NCBI GenBank assembly: GCA_004553715.1
Contig: SFKP01000017.1
Location: forward strand, 1 to 52,094
Length of the DNA: 52,094 bases
Direction: 5' to 3'
Source: Clostridiales bacterium
Lineage (GTDB): Bacteria; Bacillota; Clostridia; TANB77; CAG-508
Positions 29,887 through 39,306 of this stretch are shown here, piece by piece; the first letter of the stretch is position 1, and each line of letters starts with the position of its first letter. The notes under the pieces were generated by a model. That model made no database searches. It saw nothing but the letters and a program-made list of their open reading frames with translations, and had not been told where the DNA came from. Position numbers and translations under genes: made by a program.

Positions 29887-30054
29887 AATTACCCCTACTT
29901 TCTACAAAAATTCTTCATGCTTTTTGCAATTCTTATTTTATACATTTGAATAAAATTTGTCAAGAATAAAATGGTAAATTTATTTATCTGTCAAAAACTT
30001 AAGTCCCCATTGACAGTTTCTTTTAAATATATTATATTTTATGTGGTGATTAAT

Positions 30055-30451
30055 ATGAATTTAGATGAAGCTATTAAAATAGCAAAAAAGGCTAGAGAAA
30101 ATGCATACGCACCATATAGCAATTATTTTGTTGGTGCAGCTTTGAAAACAAAATCTCGGTAAGATTTATTCTGGCTCTAATATTGAAAATGATGGCATAA
30201 TGTCTATTTGTGCAGAAAGAGTTGCTTTTGTGAAAGCCATTTCTGAAGGTTATATGGATTTTGAATATATTGTTGTTTGTGGAGGAAAAAGCCTTGACCA
30301 TTTAGAGGATTGCCTTCCTTGCGGTTTTTGCAGACAATTTATGAGTGAATTTGTAGATAAGGATTTTATAATTTATGCATTAGGTTCAAATGATAAAATT
30401 ACACCTTACCACATTTTTGACCTTCTTCCACACAATTTTAGATTAAATTAA
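30055..30451 (+). CDS. cdd: cytidine deaminase, needing one +1 shift at CGG
   Basis: A 131-residue zinc enzyme converting cytidine to uridine in pyrimidine salvage. The first frame gives ARENAYAPYSNYFVGAALKT. After skipping C30157 the second gives GKIYSGSNIEN, the catalytic CAE (SICAERVAF) and the PCGFCRQ zinc cysteines. The combined length is near the usual 130-136. ATG 30055 has a weak GTGGTG site. Unshifted reading stops at the very next codon (CGG TAA), leaving 35 residues without the active site. The converging M23 gene shares its terminator. Confidence 0.93.
30157..30159 (+). other. +1 frameshift site in cytidine deaminase (TCT CGG T)
   Basis: CGG is codon 35, followed at once by TAA in the original frame. 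Skipping C30157 gives Gly35 and the family GKIYSGSNIEN segment. Confidence 0.94.
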
Positions 30452-30472
30452 AAATTATATTTTGCATATACA

Positions 30473-30512
30473 AAAAAAGAGAAAAACTTATTTTTAAGTT
30501 TTTCTCTTTTTG
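30473..30512. terminator. bidirectional terminator between cdd and the M23 peptidase
   Basis: AAAAAGAGAAAAACTTA pairs perfectly with TAAGTTTTTCTCTTTTT around a short T loop. Confidence 0.85.
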
Positions 30513-30531
30513 TCTAACTTCATTTTTTATA

Positions 30532-31533
30532 TTAATATAAATAATTTTGTGGATCTGCCACAGCTCCATTTATTCTTATTTCAAGATGTAAATGTGGTCC
30601 TGTTGATTTTCCTGTTGATCCCACTGCACCAATTAGCTGGCCTTGCTCTACATATTGACCTTCTGATACATATCTTGCACTACAATGTCCATATAATGTT
30701 TGTATTCCGTTCCCATGTGATATTACTATATATTCTCCATAGCCACTATAGTTACCTGCTGAGTCAACTTGTGCCGTTGATCTTGTAACAGTACCTGCTG
30801 CTGCTGCAACTATGTTTGTTCCCATTGGTGCTGCAACATCTAGACCTGTATGAGTTGTTCCCCATCTTGACCCGAATCTTGAAGTTATTGTATATCCATA
30901 TGATATTGGCTTTATAAGTGATATTCCTAAATTTACTTTTTCATATGCTATTTTGTAGCTACTATAACTATTATAAATTGTTGTTGGTTTTTTATATAAA
31001 GCTGTTACAATACTATCTGTTTCTGTAAATTCTTTTAGATCTTTTCCAAAAACTTCAGTATAAGCTATTTTATTTATATTACTACTCTTCTTAGATTTCA
31101 ACATTTCAATTACTTGTTCAGCTTCTTCTTTAGTTGATACATAGTATTTTTCTTCTTCGCCTTCAACAATTGCATAATATGAATAATATTTTTCTCCTGA
31201 ATTTTTTATATGTGATAATATTTCTTCATCATTTGTTTCTGCATTTCTTTTTCTAAGACATAACGCATATTCTGGTAAATCTTCTATATCTATAAAAGCA
31301 ACATTTCCGTCTTCTCCCTGCATCATATATTGGTTAATTTTTTGTTGCAATTCAGTTTTATTAGTTGTATAACCTAATATTTCTCCATTTAATGAAACTG
31401 CATATGTTGGTCTATAAAAAACTGATATTATTCCTATAATGATAGCTGCTGAAATTATTATTAAAAATATTAATTTTAAAGAGCTCCTAATATGCACAAA
31501 TATATTTTTTATTGTTAATAAAATTTTAAACAC
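30532..31533 (-). CDS. membrane-anchored M23 family metallopeptidase (LytM domain)
   Basis: A 333-residue cell-wall protein. One membrane helix (about 20-42) is followed by an extracellular region of about 170 residues and a C-terminal M23 domain (about 218-333). The zinc motifs are HTGLD and GPHLHLEI, with a YGHC segment between. M23 domains cut peptidoglycan cross-links; with all ligands present it is probably active. Similar proteins act in sporulation (SpoIIQ/SpoIVFA-like), but nothing here decides that role. Confidence 0.9.
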   Translation of the reverse strand: MFKILLTIKNIFVHIRSSLKLIFLIIISAAIIIGIISVFYRPTYAVSLNGEILGYTTNKTELQQKINQYMMQGEDGNVAFIDIEDLPEYALCLRKRNAETNDEEILSHIKNSGEKYYSYYAIVEGEEEKYYVSTKEEAEQVIEMLKSKKSSNINKIAYTEVFGKDLKEFTETDSIVTALYKKPTTIYNSYSSYKIAYEKVNLGISLIKPISYGYTITSRFGSRWGTTHTGLDVAAPMGTNIVAAAAGTVTRSTAQVDSAGNYSGYGEYIVISHGNGIQTLYGHCSARYVSEGQYVEQGQLIGAVGSTGKSTGPHLHLEIRINGAVADPQNYLY

Positions 31534-31718
31534 TCCATTTCCGTAGCTTTCGCACTACTTTTCATATTTTACCTTATTTTCTGATTTTTGGCAATTATCA
31601 TTTTTTTATATTATTTTTAATATGTATGGATTATTGGTAGTGTTTTTTGATTTAATCTCTTTTTTTCTTTCGTTTTCTCTTGTTTTCTTTTGTTGCATTT
31701 TTTTGAATTTTAATGTTA

Positions 31719-31760
31719 GTGCGAAATAAATGCCACTCGCATTCGCTCGGGCAGACTAAG
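31719..31760. repeat. dispersed repeat family C, copy 2
   Basis: Its reverse complement holds CCCGAGCGAATGCGAGTGG then CATTTATTTCGCACT, matching 3558-3600. The rest of the 31534-31800 gap is AT-rich with no gene seen. Confidence 0.5.
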
Positions 31761-31795
31761 AAAAAGCTGTAAATTATACTCATTTACAGCTTTTC
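31761..31795 (-). terminator. terminator of the coat protein operon
   Basis: AAAAGCTGTAAAT pairs with ATTTACAGCTTTT around a 7-base loop, just past the stop codon of the 31800-32045 gene. Confidence 0.8.
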
Positions 31796-31799
31796 CTTT

Positions 31800-32045
31800 T
31801 TACAAACTCACTTCATTTTTTACTTTTGTAATTTCAGATTGCTCTGCTTTTCCTGCTGGTGTATAATATCCCTTTAGCTCTGCAACTTTAAATAATTCAT
31901 ATTGAAAACTTTCATCTTGATTCCTTATCTGCTGCATTGTTTGTCTTAAATTCATATTTTCAGCCTCTGATATTGCACCTTGGTATGTTGTAAGACTTGC
32001 TTTTACACTTTCTAAAATATCATTTACCATATACTTCTCTTCCAT
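31800..32045 (-). CDS. CotF-like spore coat protein
   Basis: An 81-residue helical protein of the Coat_F family: VNDILESVKASLTTYQGAIS, the LRQTMQQIRNQDESFQYELF helix and a GYYTPAGKA tail. Members coat spores or serve as small ferritin-like structural proteins. AGGAGG lies close before the start. It follows the 61-residue partner with 9 bp between, a pairing common in Clostridia. Confidence 0.85.
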   Translation of the reverse strand: MEEKYMVNDILESVKASLTTYQGAISEAENMNLRQTMQQIRNQDESFQYELFKVAELKGYYTPAGKAEQSEITKVKNEVSL

Positions 32046-32054
32046 AAAATCCTC

Positions 32055-32240
32055 CTAATTTAAAAATGTTAACAATTTTTGTTTTGTATTTAAAGCATCC
32101 TGTGCAGCTTTTGTAAACATCTGCTTAATCTGTGGATCTACCGCTTGCTGTGCATACGTATTTAATTTTTGATATGATGTATCGTGTGCCCCTATTAAGT
32201 GTCTTAAATTTTGTAATTCTACTTGACTTAAGTCTGCCAT
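32055..32240 (-). CDS. small spore coat-associated protein
   Basis: A 61-residue, fully helical protein (LRHLIGAHDTSYQKLNTYA, then a QMFTKAAQDALNTKQKLLTF helix). It resembles the short first halves of Coat_F proteins. It is the first gene of a two-gene operon with the CotF-like gene. A late mother-cell promoter would be expected but is not clear in the sequence. AGGATG lies before the ATG. Confidence 0.75.
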   Translation of the reverse strand: MADLSQVELQNLRHLIGAHDTSYQKLNTYAQQAVDPQIKQMFTKAAQDALNTKQKLLTFLN

Positions 32241-32323
32241 TTTTTATCATCCTTTCTTAAATTTCATAACACACATATTTTTTGCATATTTTTAAAAAAA
32301 TATACACATTTATTTTACCAATT

Positions 32324-33103
32324 TTATATAACTAATAAGTCTATTTCACTTGTAATATTGTTATTTCCATAAGGGAAAATAATATAAATATTACCTTCAC
32401 TATCTATCATAAATTCTGAAACATTTTTTATTTCATACATTTTATCATTTATTGTCCTTTCAAAAACATTATAGCCACTTGTTTTTGCCTTTTCAGCCTT
32501 CTCAATTTTTTGCTCAATTTTTTCGTCTATTGCTTTTTGAGTTTCTTCAATATCTATATTTTTTATTTGTAATAGTTCTTCTAGAGTTAATGTCTTATCC
32601 ATCGATATATCATAATTATATGTTTTAATAATTATTCTTTGGGCATTCTTACCTTCTTTAAGGGTACATTTAATTGCAAGTGTTAGTATATTGCCATTTT
32701 GATTTGCAAAAAAATCTATATTATAAATTTTATATGTAGAGTCAAGGCTTTGTATAATAGATATTAACTTTTTAACAAAAATATCTGATATTTCAGAATT
32801 AATTTTTTTTGTAGTATCTGTTTTAATTTTAATCATTGGTATGTTAACATTTATTTTGTATTTACCTAATAATTCATTTTCAAAATTTTGAGAAACATAT
32901 ACCTTATCACTTAAATCATCAGGAATATTGCTTGTAAAATAATTAATAAAATTTTCTTCTAGGTTTTCTTTACTTTTCTTTACTGTTGTTTCTTTTTGAT
33001 CATTTTCTTTTTCTAGTACAAATACTGTTGTTGTAATAATTGTAATTAGCACTACTATTGCTATTCCTAATATTATTGTTGTTTTTTTATTTAAATTTCT
33101 CAT
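32324..33103 (-). CDS. membrane-anchored protein with RsiV/DUF3298-like domain
   Basis: A 259-residue protein with one N-terminal membrane helix (about 9-30), a charged linker and an extracellular domain of about 190 residues. The pattern (ILTLAIKCTLKEGKNAQ, MDKTLTLEELLQIKN, FMIDSEGNIYIIFPYG) is like the DUF4163/DUF3298 module of RsiV and PdaC. No sigma factor partner is adjacent. A cell-envelope sensing role is possible but not shown. Confidence 0.6.
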   Translation of the reverse strand: MRNLNKKTTIILGIAIVVLITIITTTVFVLEKENDQKETTVKKSKENLEENFINYFTSNIPDDLSDKVYVSQNFENELLGKYKINVNIPMIKIKTDTTKKINSEISDIFVKKLISIIQSLDSTYKIYNIDFFANQNGNILTLAIKCTLKEGKNAQRIIIKTYNYDISMDKTLTLEELLQIKNIDIEETQKAIDEKIEQKIEKAEKAKTSGYNVFERTINDKMYEIKNVSEFMIDSEGNIYIIFPYGNNNITSEIDLLVI

Positions 33104-33194
33104 TTTTTCCTCCGTATCTAAATTTCTTTTAAGTTTATTATAACATTAGAAGAATATAATATTCAATATTAGATAATAGTTTTTATAGATATAC

Positions 33195-33338
33195 TGTTAC
33201 TATTCAGACCTAAATTTTCAAATTAGTGGCTCCACGTGTCGGTTGCACTTTTCTTTTCATGCTTTAGCCTAAGAAAAGAAAATGTCCAACCGACAGCAAG
33301 ATGGAGCGGATTATATAGCGATTAGTCTGAACATTAAC
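33195..33338 (-). repeat. MITE-like hairpin element, copy 2 (inverted)
   Basis: Inverted copy of 134-270. TGTCGGTTG (33237-33245) and CAACCGACA (33288-33296) form the main stem, with GCTCCA and TGGAGC outside it. The ends are inverted repeats (TTCAGACCTAA at 33203 and TTAGTCTGAA near 33322). It lies in the 360-bp gap before clpE; apart from a promoter, nothing else is seen there. Confidence 0.75.
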
Positions 33339-33394
33339 GATATACTAGCTTCTTAGCGGATGTAGAACATTTTATATGATATTTCTTGTTTGTC

Positions 33395-33424
33395 TTGACT
33401 TTTGGGCCTATTTTAATGTATTAT
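33395..33424 (+). promoter_or_regulatory. putative SigA promoter of clpE
   Basis: TTGACT (33395-33400), 18-bp spacer, TATTAT (33419-33424). No CtsR-type heptad repeats are seen nearby. Confidence 0.5.
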
Positions 33425-33465
33425 ATAATGTATATAAATTTAATCGTTGAATGGAGAGAATTACA

Positions 33466-35766
33466 ATGCTATGTTCAGTTTGCCATAAAAATATGGCTAT
33501 AATTTTTACAAAAAAAGTTGATGGAGATAAAAGCGAAATGGAAGGTTTATGCTATAACTGTGCTAAAGAAAAGGGCATAAATCCATTAGAAATATTTGCA
33601 AAACAAGCAAATATTCCTCAAGAAGATTTAAATAACATATCTAAACAATTTGAAAATATTTTTGATGATGTTATGATAGATAATATAAATGAATTAGATG
33701 TAGATGGAGCTTCTGAGAATGGTATACCACTTGGCTCAATTTTTTCTAATATGTTTAAAGAAAATGAAAATGACTCTGATGCTCAAAGTCAAACAAATAG
33801 TTCAAAAAAAGTAAAAACAGAAAAAAAACCAAAAGAAAAAAAGAAAAGCTTTTTAGATATATATGGAACTAACCTAACTAATAAAGCAAAGAAAAATGAG
33901 CTAGATGCAGTTATAGGAAGAGATACAGAAATTGAAAGAGTAGTACAAATTTTAAATAGACGTTCAAAAAATAATCCTTGTTTAATTGGTGAACCTGGTG
34001 TTGGTAAAACTGCCATTGCAAATGGTCTAGCAATTAAAATTGCCAGCGGAGAGGTTCCTGCAAAACTTTTGAATAAAGAAGTTTATTTATTAGATATGAC
34101 AGCTATCATTGCTGGTACCCAATTTAGAGGACAATTTGAAGGCAGAATGAAAGCACTTATTGATGAATGTAAACAATCTAAAAACATCATTTTAGTTATT
34201 GATGAAATCCATAATATTATTGGTACAGGCGATGCAGAACATTCTATGAATGCTGCAAATATATTAAAACCTAGCCTTGCAAATGGCGATATTCAATTAA
34301 TTGGTACAACTACTTTAAAAGAATATAGAAAATATATAGAAAAAGATACTGCTTTAGAAAGAAGATTTCAACCTGTATTAATAGAAGAACCTTCTATTCA
34401 AGCAAGTATAGAAATTTTAAAAGGTATAAAAAAATATTATGAAGATTTTCATAAAGTTTTAATTACAAATGATGTTATTACTCAAACTGTTAAAATGTCT
34501 GAAAAATATATACATGACAGATTCTTACCAGACAAGGCTATTGATGTATTAGATGAAGCATGTTCACGAATAAATCTTAATAATAAAGATTTATATGAAC
34601 TTGAAGTGTTAAAAAATAGACTCGCAAAACTTCAAGAAGAAAAAGAAGAAGCTGTTGAATCTGATTCAATAGAAGATTACCAAAAAGCTGCTGATTTAAA
34701 AACAGAAGAATGTAATATTTTAGATAGAATGGAAGAACTAAATAAACGCCTTGTACCTACGACTCTTACGGTTCAAGATATTGCTTCTGTAATTGAGCAT
34801 ATTACCAAAATACCAGTCAAAAAAATTACTGAAGCAGAAACTCAAAAATTACTTAACTTAGAAAACAATTTGCATAATAGAATAATTGGGCAAAGCGAAG
34901 CAGTTTCGGCTGTTTCTAGGGCAATTCGTAGAAACAGAACAGGACTTCAAACCTCAAAGAGGCCACCTTCATTTATTTTTGTAGGTCCTACAGGTGTAGG
35001 TAAAACAGAACTTGCGAAATCACTTGCTTACGAAATGTTCGGCTCTGAAGATTCTATCATTAGAATTGATATGTCTGAATTTATGGAAAGTCATTCTACT
35101 TCTAAATTGATTGGGTCTCCTCCTGGATATGTAGGTTATGATGATGCTGGTCAACTTACCGAAAAAGTAAGAAGAAAGCCATATTCAATTATATTGTTAG
35201 ACGAAATTGAAAAAGCTCACCCAGATGTGTTTAATATACTTTTACAAATATTAGATGACGGTAAACTTACTGATAGTCAAGGAAATACCGTAAGCTTTGA
35301 AAATACTATTATTATAATGACTTCAAATGCTGGTTCTAATTTAAATTCTAATGCAATAGGATTTAATCATAACGGATATTCGGGAAGTAAAACGGAAGAT
35401 GCTTTAAAAAGCATTTTTAGGCCAGAATTTTTAAACCGTGTTGATGAAATTATTATATTTAATAGCTTAACAACTGATGAATTAATAAAAATTATTGATT
35501 TATTATTAAAAGAAACTTCTGATGCTCTTTCAAACAAAGAAATCACATTAGAAGTAACAAGTGAAGCAAAACAATATATATTAGCTAAAGGAACAGATTT
35601 AAAATATGGCGCAAGACCACTAAGACGTGCTATTCAAAGATATGTAGAAGATGAAATTGCTGATATGCTTCTAAAAGGATCACTTTTACCTTATATGCAT
35701 TTAGTAATTGATTGTAAGGATAATACTTTAACTTTTAATAGCATTAATAAAGGAGAATCAAAATGA
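33466..35766 (+). CDS. clpE: ClpE-type ATP-dependent protease ATPase subunit
   Basis: A 766-residue HSP100 unfoldase that feeds ClpP. The N-terminal zinc finger (CSVCHK and CYNCAK, about 2-30) replaces the usual Clp-N repeats and points to ClpE. Two AAA modules follow: Walker A GEPGVGKT (about 177) with DEIHNIIG, and GPTGVGKT (about 508) with the ISRLxx-like C-terminal D2 domain. The start is ATG 33466 because GGAGAG lies just inside the longer frame. It overlaps pgsA by 4 bp. No in-frame CGG. Confidence 0.93.
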   Translation: MLCSVCHKNMAIIFTKKVDGDKSEMEGLCYNCAKEKGINPLEIFAKQANIPQEDLNNISKQFENIFDDVMIDNINELDVDGASENGIPLGSIFSNMFKENENDSDAQSQTNSSKKVKTEKKPKEKKKSFLDIYGTNLTNKAKKNELDAVIGRDTEIERVVQILNRRSKNNPCLIGEPGVGKTAIANGLAIKIASGEVPAKLLNKEVYLLDMTAIIAGTQFRGQFEGRMKALIDECKQSKNIILVIDEIHNIIGTGDAEHSMNAANILKPSLANGDIQLIGTTTLKEYRKYIEKDTALERRFQPVLIEEPSIQASIEILKGIKKYYEDFHKVLITNDVITQTVKMSEKYIHDRFLPDKAIDVLDEACSRINLNNKDLYELEVLKNRLAKLQEEKEEAVESDSIEDYQKAADLKTEECNILDRMEELNKRLVPTTLTVQDIASVIEHITKIPVKKITEAETQKLLNLENNLHNRIIGQSEAVSAVSRAIRRNRTGLQTSKRPPSFIFVGPTGVGKTELAKSLAYEMFGSEDSIIRIDMSEFMESHSTSKLIGSPPGYVGYDDAGQLTEKVRRKPYSIILLDEIEKAHPDVFNILLQILDDGKLTDSQGNTVSFENTIIIMTSNAGSNLNSNAIGFNHNGYSGSKTEDALKSIFRPEFLNRVDEIIIFNSLTTDELIKIIDLLLKETSDALSNKEITLEVTSEAKQYILAKGTDLKYGARPLRRAIQRYVEDEIADMLLKGSLLPYMHLVIDCKDNTLTFNSINKGESK

Positions 35767-36332
35767 AATATATTCCAAATATTTTAACAATATCTAGATT
35801 TATATTTATACCATTTATTGTTGTTTCAGCCTTGTCTGGCAACTATGTTGCTGCAATAATATTTCTTACAATATCTGGTATAACGGATGTTTTAGATGGG
35901 GCCATCGCAAGGAAATATAATTTAATATCTAATTTTGGTAAACTTATCGACCCTGTTGCTGATAAAGCAACACAAATTGCAGTTCTTACCTCATTAGTTA
36001 TTAAAAATATTATTCCACTTTGGATATTGCTTATTTTTGTTTTTAAAGAATTTATTATGATTTCAGGAGCTTCATTCCTTTATGGTAAAGAACTTATTGT
36101 TTCTAGTAAATGGTATGGAAAATTATCAACAGTGCTTTTATATACAGCAATGGTGCTTTCATTACTTTTAAGGTCAATAAAACAATTTAATATTCCTACA
36201 TTTTTATTTACCATCGATAAAGTATTTTATGGACTTGCAATAGTAAGTACGATTTTTTCATTACTGATGTATATTAAAGCATTTTATATGCAAGGATATC
36301 TTAAAAATATAGAAAAAGATTTAAAAAGATAG
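35763..36332 (+). CDS. pgsA: CDP-diacylglycerol-glycerol-3-phosphate 3-phosphatidyltransferase
   Basis: A 189-residue membrane enzyme making phosphatidylglycerol phosphate, the first step to phosphatidylglycerol and cardiolipin. The CDP-alcohol phosphatidyltransferase motif is complete (D-VL-DG-AI-AR, eight residues, G-KLI-D-PVA-D, about 42-64). Several membrane helices follow. Its ATG overlaps the clpE stop (ATGA), so it is translated by coupling. AAAGGAG lies within clpE. The clpE-pgsA pairing is unusual. Confidence 0.93.
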   Translation: MKYIPNILTISRFIFIPFIVVSALSGNYVAAIIFLTISGITDVLDGAIARKYNLISNFGKLIDPVADKATQIAVLTSLVIKNIIPLWILLIFVFKEFIMISGASFLYGKELIVSSKWYGKLSTVLLYTAMVLSLLLRSIKQFNIPTFLFTIDKVFYGLAIVSTIFSLLMYIKAFYMQGYLKNIEKDLKR

Positions 36333-36349
36333 TTAAGTTTGCAGTATTT

Positions 36350-36385
36350 TTATTGAATAAGGAAAATCATTTTCCTATTCAATAA
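36350..36385. terminator. bidirectional terminator after pgsA
   Basis: TTATTGAATA...GGAAAA pairs with TTTTCC...TATTCAATAA around a 3-base loop. It also ends the converging gene at 36387-36956. Confidence 0.75.
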
Positions 36386-36386
36386 A

Positions 36387-36956
36387 TTACTCAAAATCTT
36401 CTATCTTTTTATTTAGTTCTTTTTTTCCATATACTTTAATCCCAGTTTTTAATTCTTCTCTATCTTTTTCTGGCAATAACTCTGTTGCAATATCTACAAT
36501 ATTTGTCATAAATTTCATTTCACCTTTTTCATCTAAAAAATAAACCTCAATATAGCCATTTTTTTCTATCAACAAATAATGTTCGTTGCAAAATCCATTT
36601 TCTTCTTTGTACAAAACTACCTCTTCTGGGCTAAATTTTCGTATTGTAAAGTTATTGGCCTGCTTGCTTAATTCTTCTTCATTTAAATTAATCCACTCAT
36701 CTGCTGGAGTAGCACTCTCTTCTATTATGTGATTACAATCTTTATAATAAGTTTTTATAATTATTTTGGTATTTGGTGTAATTAACTTTTCTTGATTTGA
36801 TACTTCTTTATCTTCTTTTTTTGTTTCAGTTTTCGCTTCTTCTTTTTCTGAAATGATGAGATTTTTACTTTCTTGATTTGTATTATACAGATATATCCCT
36901 ATTAAAAATCCTAATATAATTCCTATTGTGATTATTATAATTGTAATTTTTCTCAT
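36387..36956 (-). CDS. BofC C-terminal-like membrane protein
   Basis: A 189-residue protein with one N-terminal helix (about 3-22), an acidic linker and a C-terminal domain like the one in BofC, which in Bacillus restrains SigK processing. Seen are TKIIIKTYYKDCNHIIEE, the WINLNEEELSKQ helix and GYIEVYFLDEKGEM. The start is ATG 36956, with AGGTGA covering the stop of comEC, so the two are coupled. Sporulation function is inferred from the domain only. Confidence 0.65.
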   Translation of the reverse strand: MRKITIIIITIGIILGFLIGIYLYNTNQESKNLIISEKEEAKTETKKEDKEVSNQEKLITPNTKIIIKTYYKDCNHIIEESATPADEWINLNEEELSKQANNFTIRKFSPEEVVLYKEENGFCNEHYLLIEKNGYIEVYFLDEKGEMKFMTNIVDIATELLPEKDREELKTGIKVYGKKELNKKIEDFE

Positions 36957-36960
36957 ATTA

Positions 36961-39293
36961 TCACCTAAAAATATTATTCCTAACATTTTTTAAGATATAC
37001 ATTTTACCTGATTTATCAATTTTAATCGCAATTTCTCCATATAAATCTGTTCTTAAAATTTCACAATTTATTACTTTTAATTTTTCTAGTACTTCCCAAA
37101 TTTGTTATTTAAACCAACTCCAATTAGTGCTAATTTCGGATTTACTGCTTCTATAAACTCCTTTGTAGAAGATGTATTTGAGCCATGATGTGCCACTTTT
37201 AAAATTGTTGATTTTAGTAAATCTTGGCTCACCAGTTTTATTATCTCTTTTTCTGCTATTTCTTCAATGTCACCTGTAAATAGCATTGAAAAGCTATTAT
37301 AACTCAATTTGCACACTAAAGAATTATTGTTTAAACTGTTATATATAATTTCTTTTGAATTTGGCCACAAAATATCAAACCTAATATCACTATCTAAGCA
37401 TAATGTTTTTCCAGATTCTAAAGTTTTTAGTGGTATTTCTTTTTTTGCTGTTATTTCTAATAATTGTTCATAATAATTAGAGCTTTCAAATTGGGTTCCG
37501 GTTACTACAGCTTTTACCTTCATGTTTTCTAAAATATACATTGCTCCACCGCAATGGTCTACATCTAAATGTGATAAAATTAAATAGTCCAGTTTATTTA
37601 TTCTTCTATTTAACAAATATTTATATACTCTTGTTTCATCTTCTCCAGTATCTATTAAAATACTTGTCCCTTTAGGAGAAATTATCAAAGTACTATCTCC
37701 TTGATCTACATCTATAAAATAGATTTGCATTTTTTTTGGAACATTATCATAAACAACTATGCTTATTGCAACTAATAATACAATTATTTGCAATATATAA
37801 ATTAACCTCCAATTAATTATTTGTAAAAGCTTTTTTTCATATCTTCTCATTTCATTTTTAGGTTTTTTAGATAAAATCAAATAATATTTTATTATTAATA
37901 CAATCAGATAATAAATAATAATAAATAAAATATATGGAGTTTTAGTTGTAGCTTTTAAAATATCGAGTTCTGCTATATATTTAGCACTTTTAGATAATAA
38001 ATTTATAGCAACATTTAAAGGTTCTGCAAATATTTTTGATAAATTTAAAGATATAAAAGAAATAGAGATATTAATTACTCCATATAAAAATATTACTGAA
38101 ACTAAAAAAGTGGCCACAAAACCTGATAATATAAACGACATAGAAAGCATATTAAATTCTAACATTGTTATTGGTAAAATCATAACTTGCGCAGACATTG
38201 ATAATGCCAAAATATCTGCTATTTCTTTATTTGCAAATTTATTTATTAGCTCTTTAAAATTCCCCATAAACAAATAAATTCCAAATGTTCCAAAGAAAGA
38301 TAACTGCAATCCAATATTTTGTAATAGATATGGATTATATAAAAGAATAATTAATAAAGAAAAAAATATTGAATTTAAAAAATCATCTTTTTTATGAAGT
38401 AATTTTGATAAAATTGAAATTATAGCCATACTTACAGCTCTTACAACTGATGGAGTAAAATTAGTAAGTGCAGTAAAGAAAATTAAAAATATAATTGAAA
38501 TAATCTGCATTTCCCTTCTAGGAAGTTTTTTTAAAATAAAAGATACACCTATTATAATATATGAAACATGCATACCAGAAACAGCCAATATATGCGACAT
38601 ATTGCTTAATTTGAAATTAGAAATATCAGACTCCTTTATTTTGCTTTTTTCTCCTAATATTATTCCTAATAATATCTCTGAAGTTTCTTCTGGTAAAATT
38701 GTTCTTGCCTTATTTATAATAATTTGCCTTACTTTTTGAATATAAACTAACAGATTCCATTTTATTCTACCGGTTCTTTGAATGTTGCCTTTCCCCTTAA
38801 AAGATCCATATATACCTTGTAATTTAAAATATGAAACCTTGCTAGTTTCCTTATAATTCCCTGGGCTGCTTTCTATAGGCAATAATTCTACTTTCAAATT
38901 TACATAGTCTCCATACTCTAATTTTTCATTGCTTTTATCAACATATATTTTATATTTTTTTCTTTTTACTTTTATAATATATACATCTGAATATTTCTGT
39001 TCTTCTTTTTGGCTAACAATCATTCCTTTAATTTCAGTTAAGATTTTTGCTTTTTCGTAGTTTTTTTTAAATTCAAGATTTTTATATAAAATATATGTAT
39101 TCCCAGCAATTGCAGATATTGCAAGAATTATAAAAAATTTATTTATAATTTTATATAATTCTTTTCTTATTGGAAAAATTTTTAAAATAAGCCATATTAT
39201 ACAAACAATAAAGGCTATACTTTTTAAAAAGTATAGCCCATATATTATACCTATAATATAGCCTATCGTAATTAATACAATTGGTCTATTTAT
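36961..39293 (-). CDS. comEC: competence DNA channel ComEC/Rec2, apparently damaged at both ends
   Basis: Membrane channel for incoming DNA with a C-terminal metallo-beta-lactamase domain (SHLDVDHCGGAM, KVAHHGSNTSS). The main frame runs to TAG at 37086. Beyond that, 42 codons in another frame (EVLEKLKVINCEILRTD through NVRNNIFR) clearly continue the family ending, but the usual HPS after NKFG is missing, implying a short non-triplet deletion near 37094. Upstream the frame extends to 39293 (NRPIVLITIGYIIG) without ATG; an ATA preceded by GGGGGG at a 6-bp spacing may be the start. The shift is not at CGG. A perfect 26-bp palindrome lies at 39213-39238. Confidence 0.7.
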
Positions 39294-39306
39294 AGCATTC
39301 CCCCCT

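Noticed and set aside
37086..37100. comEC break as a programmed -1 or CGG shift
   Set aside because: There is no CGG, and the heptamers AAATTTG and TTTGGGA are in the wrong phase for -1 slipping. The HPS residues are missing, which indicates a deletion.
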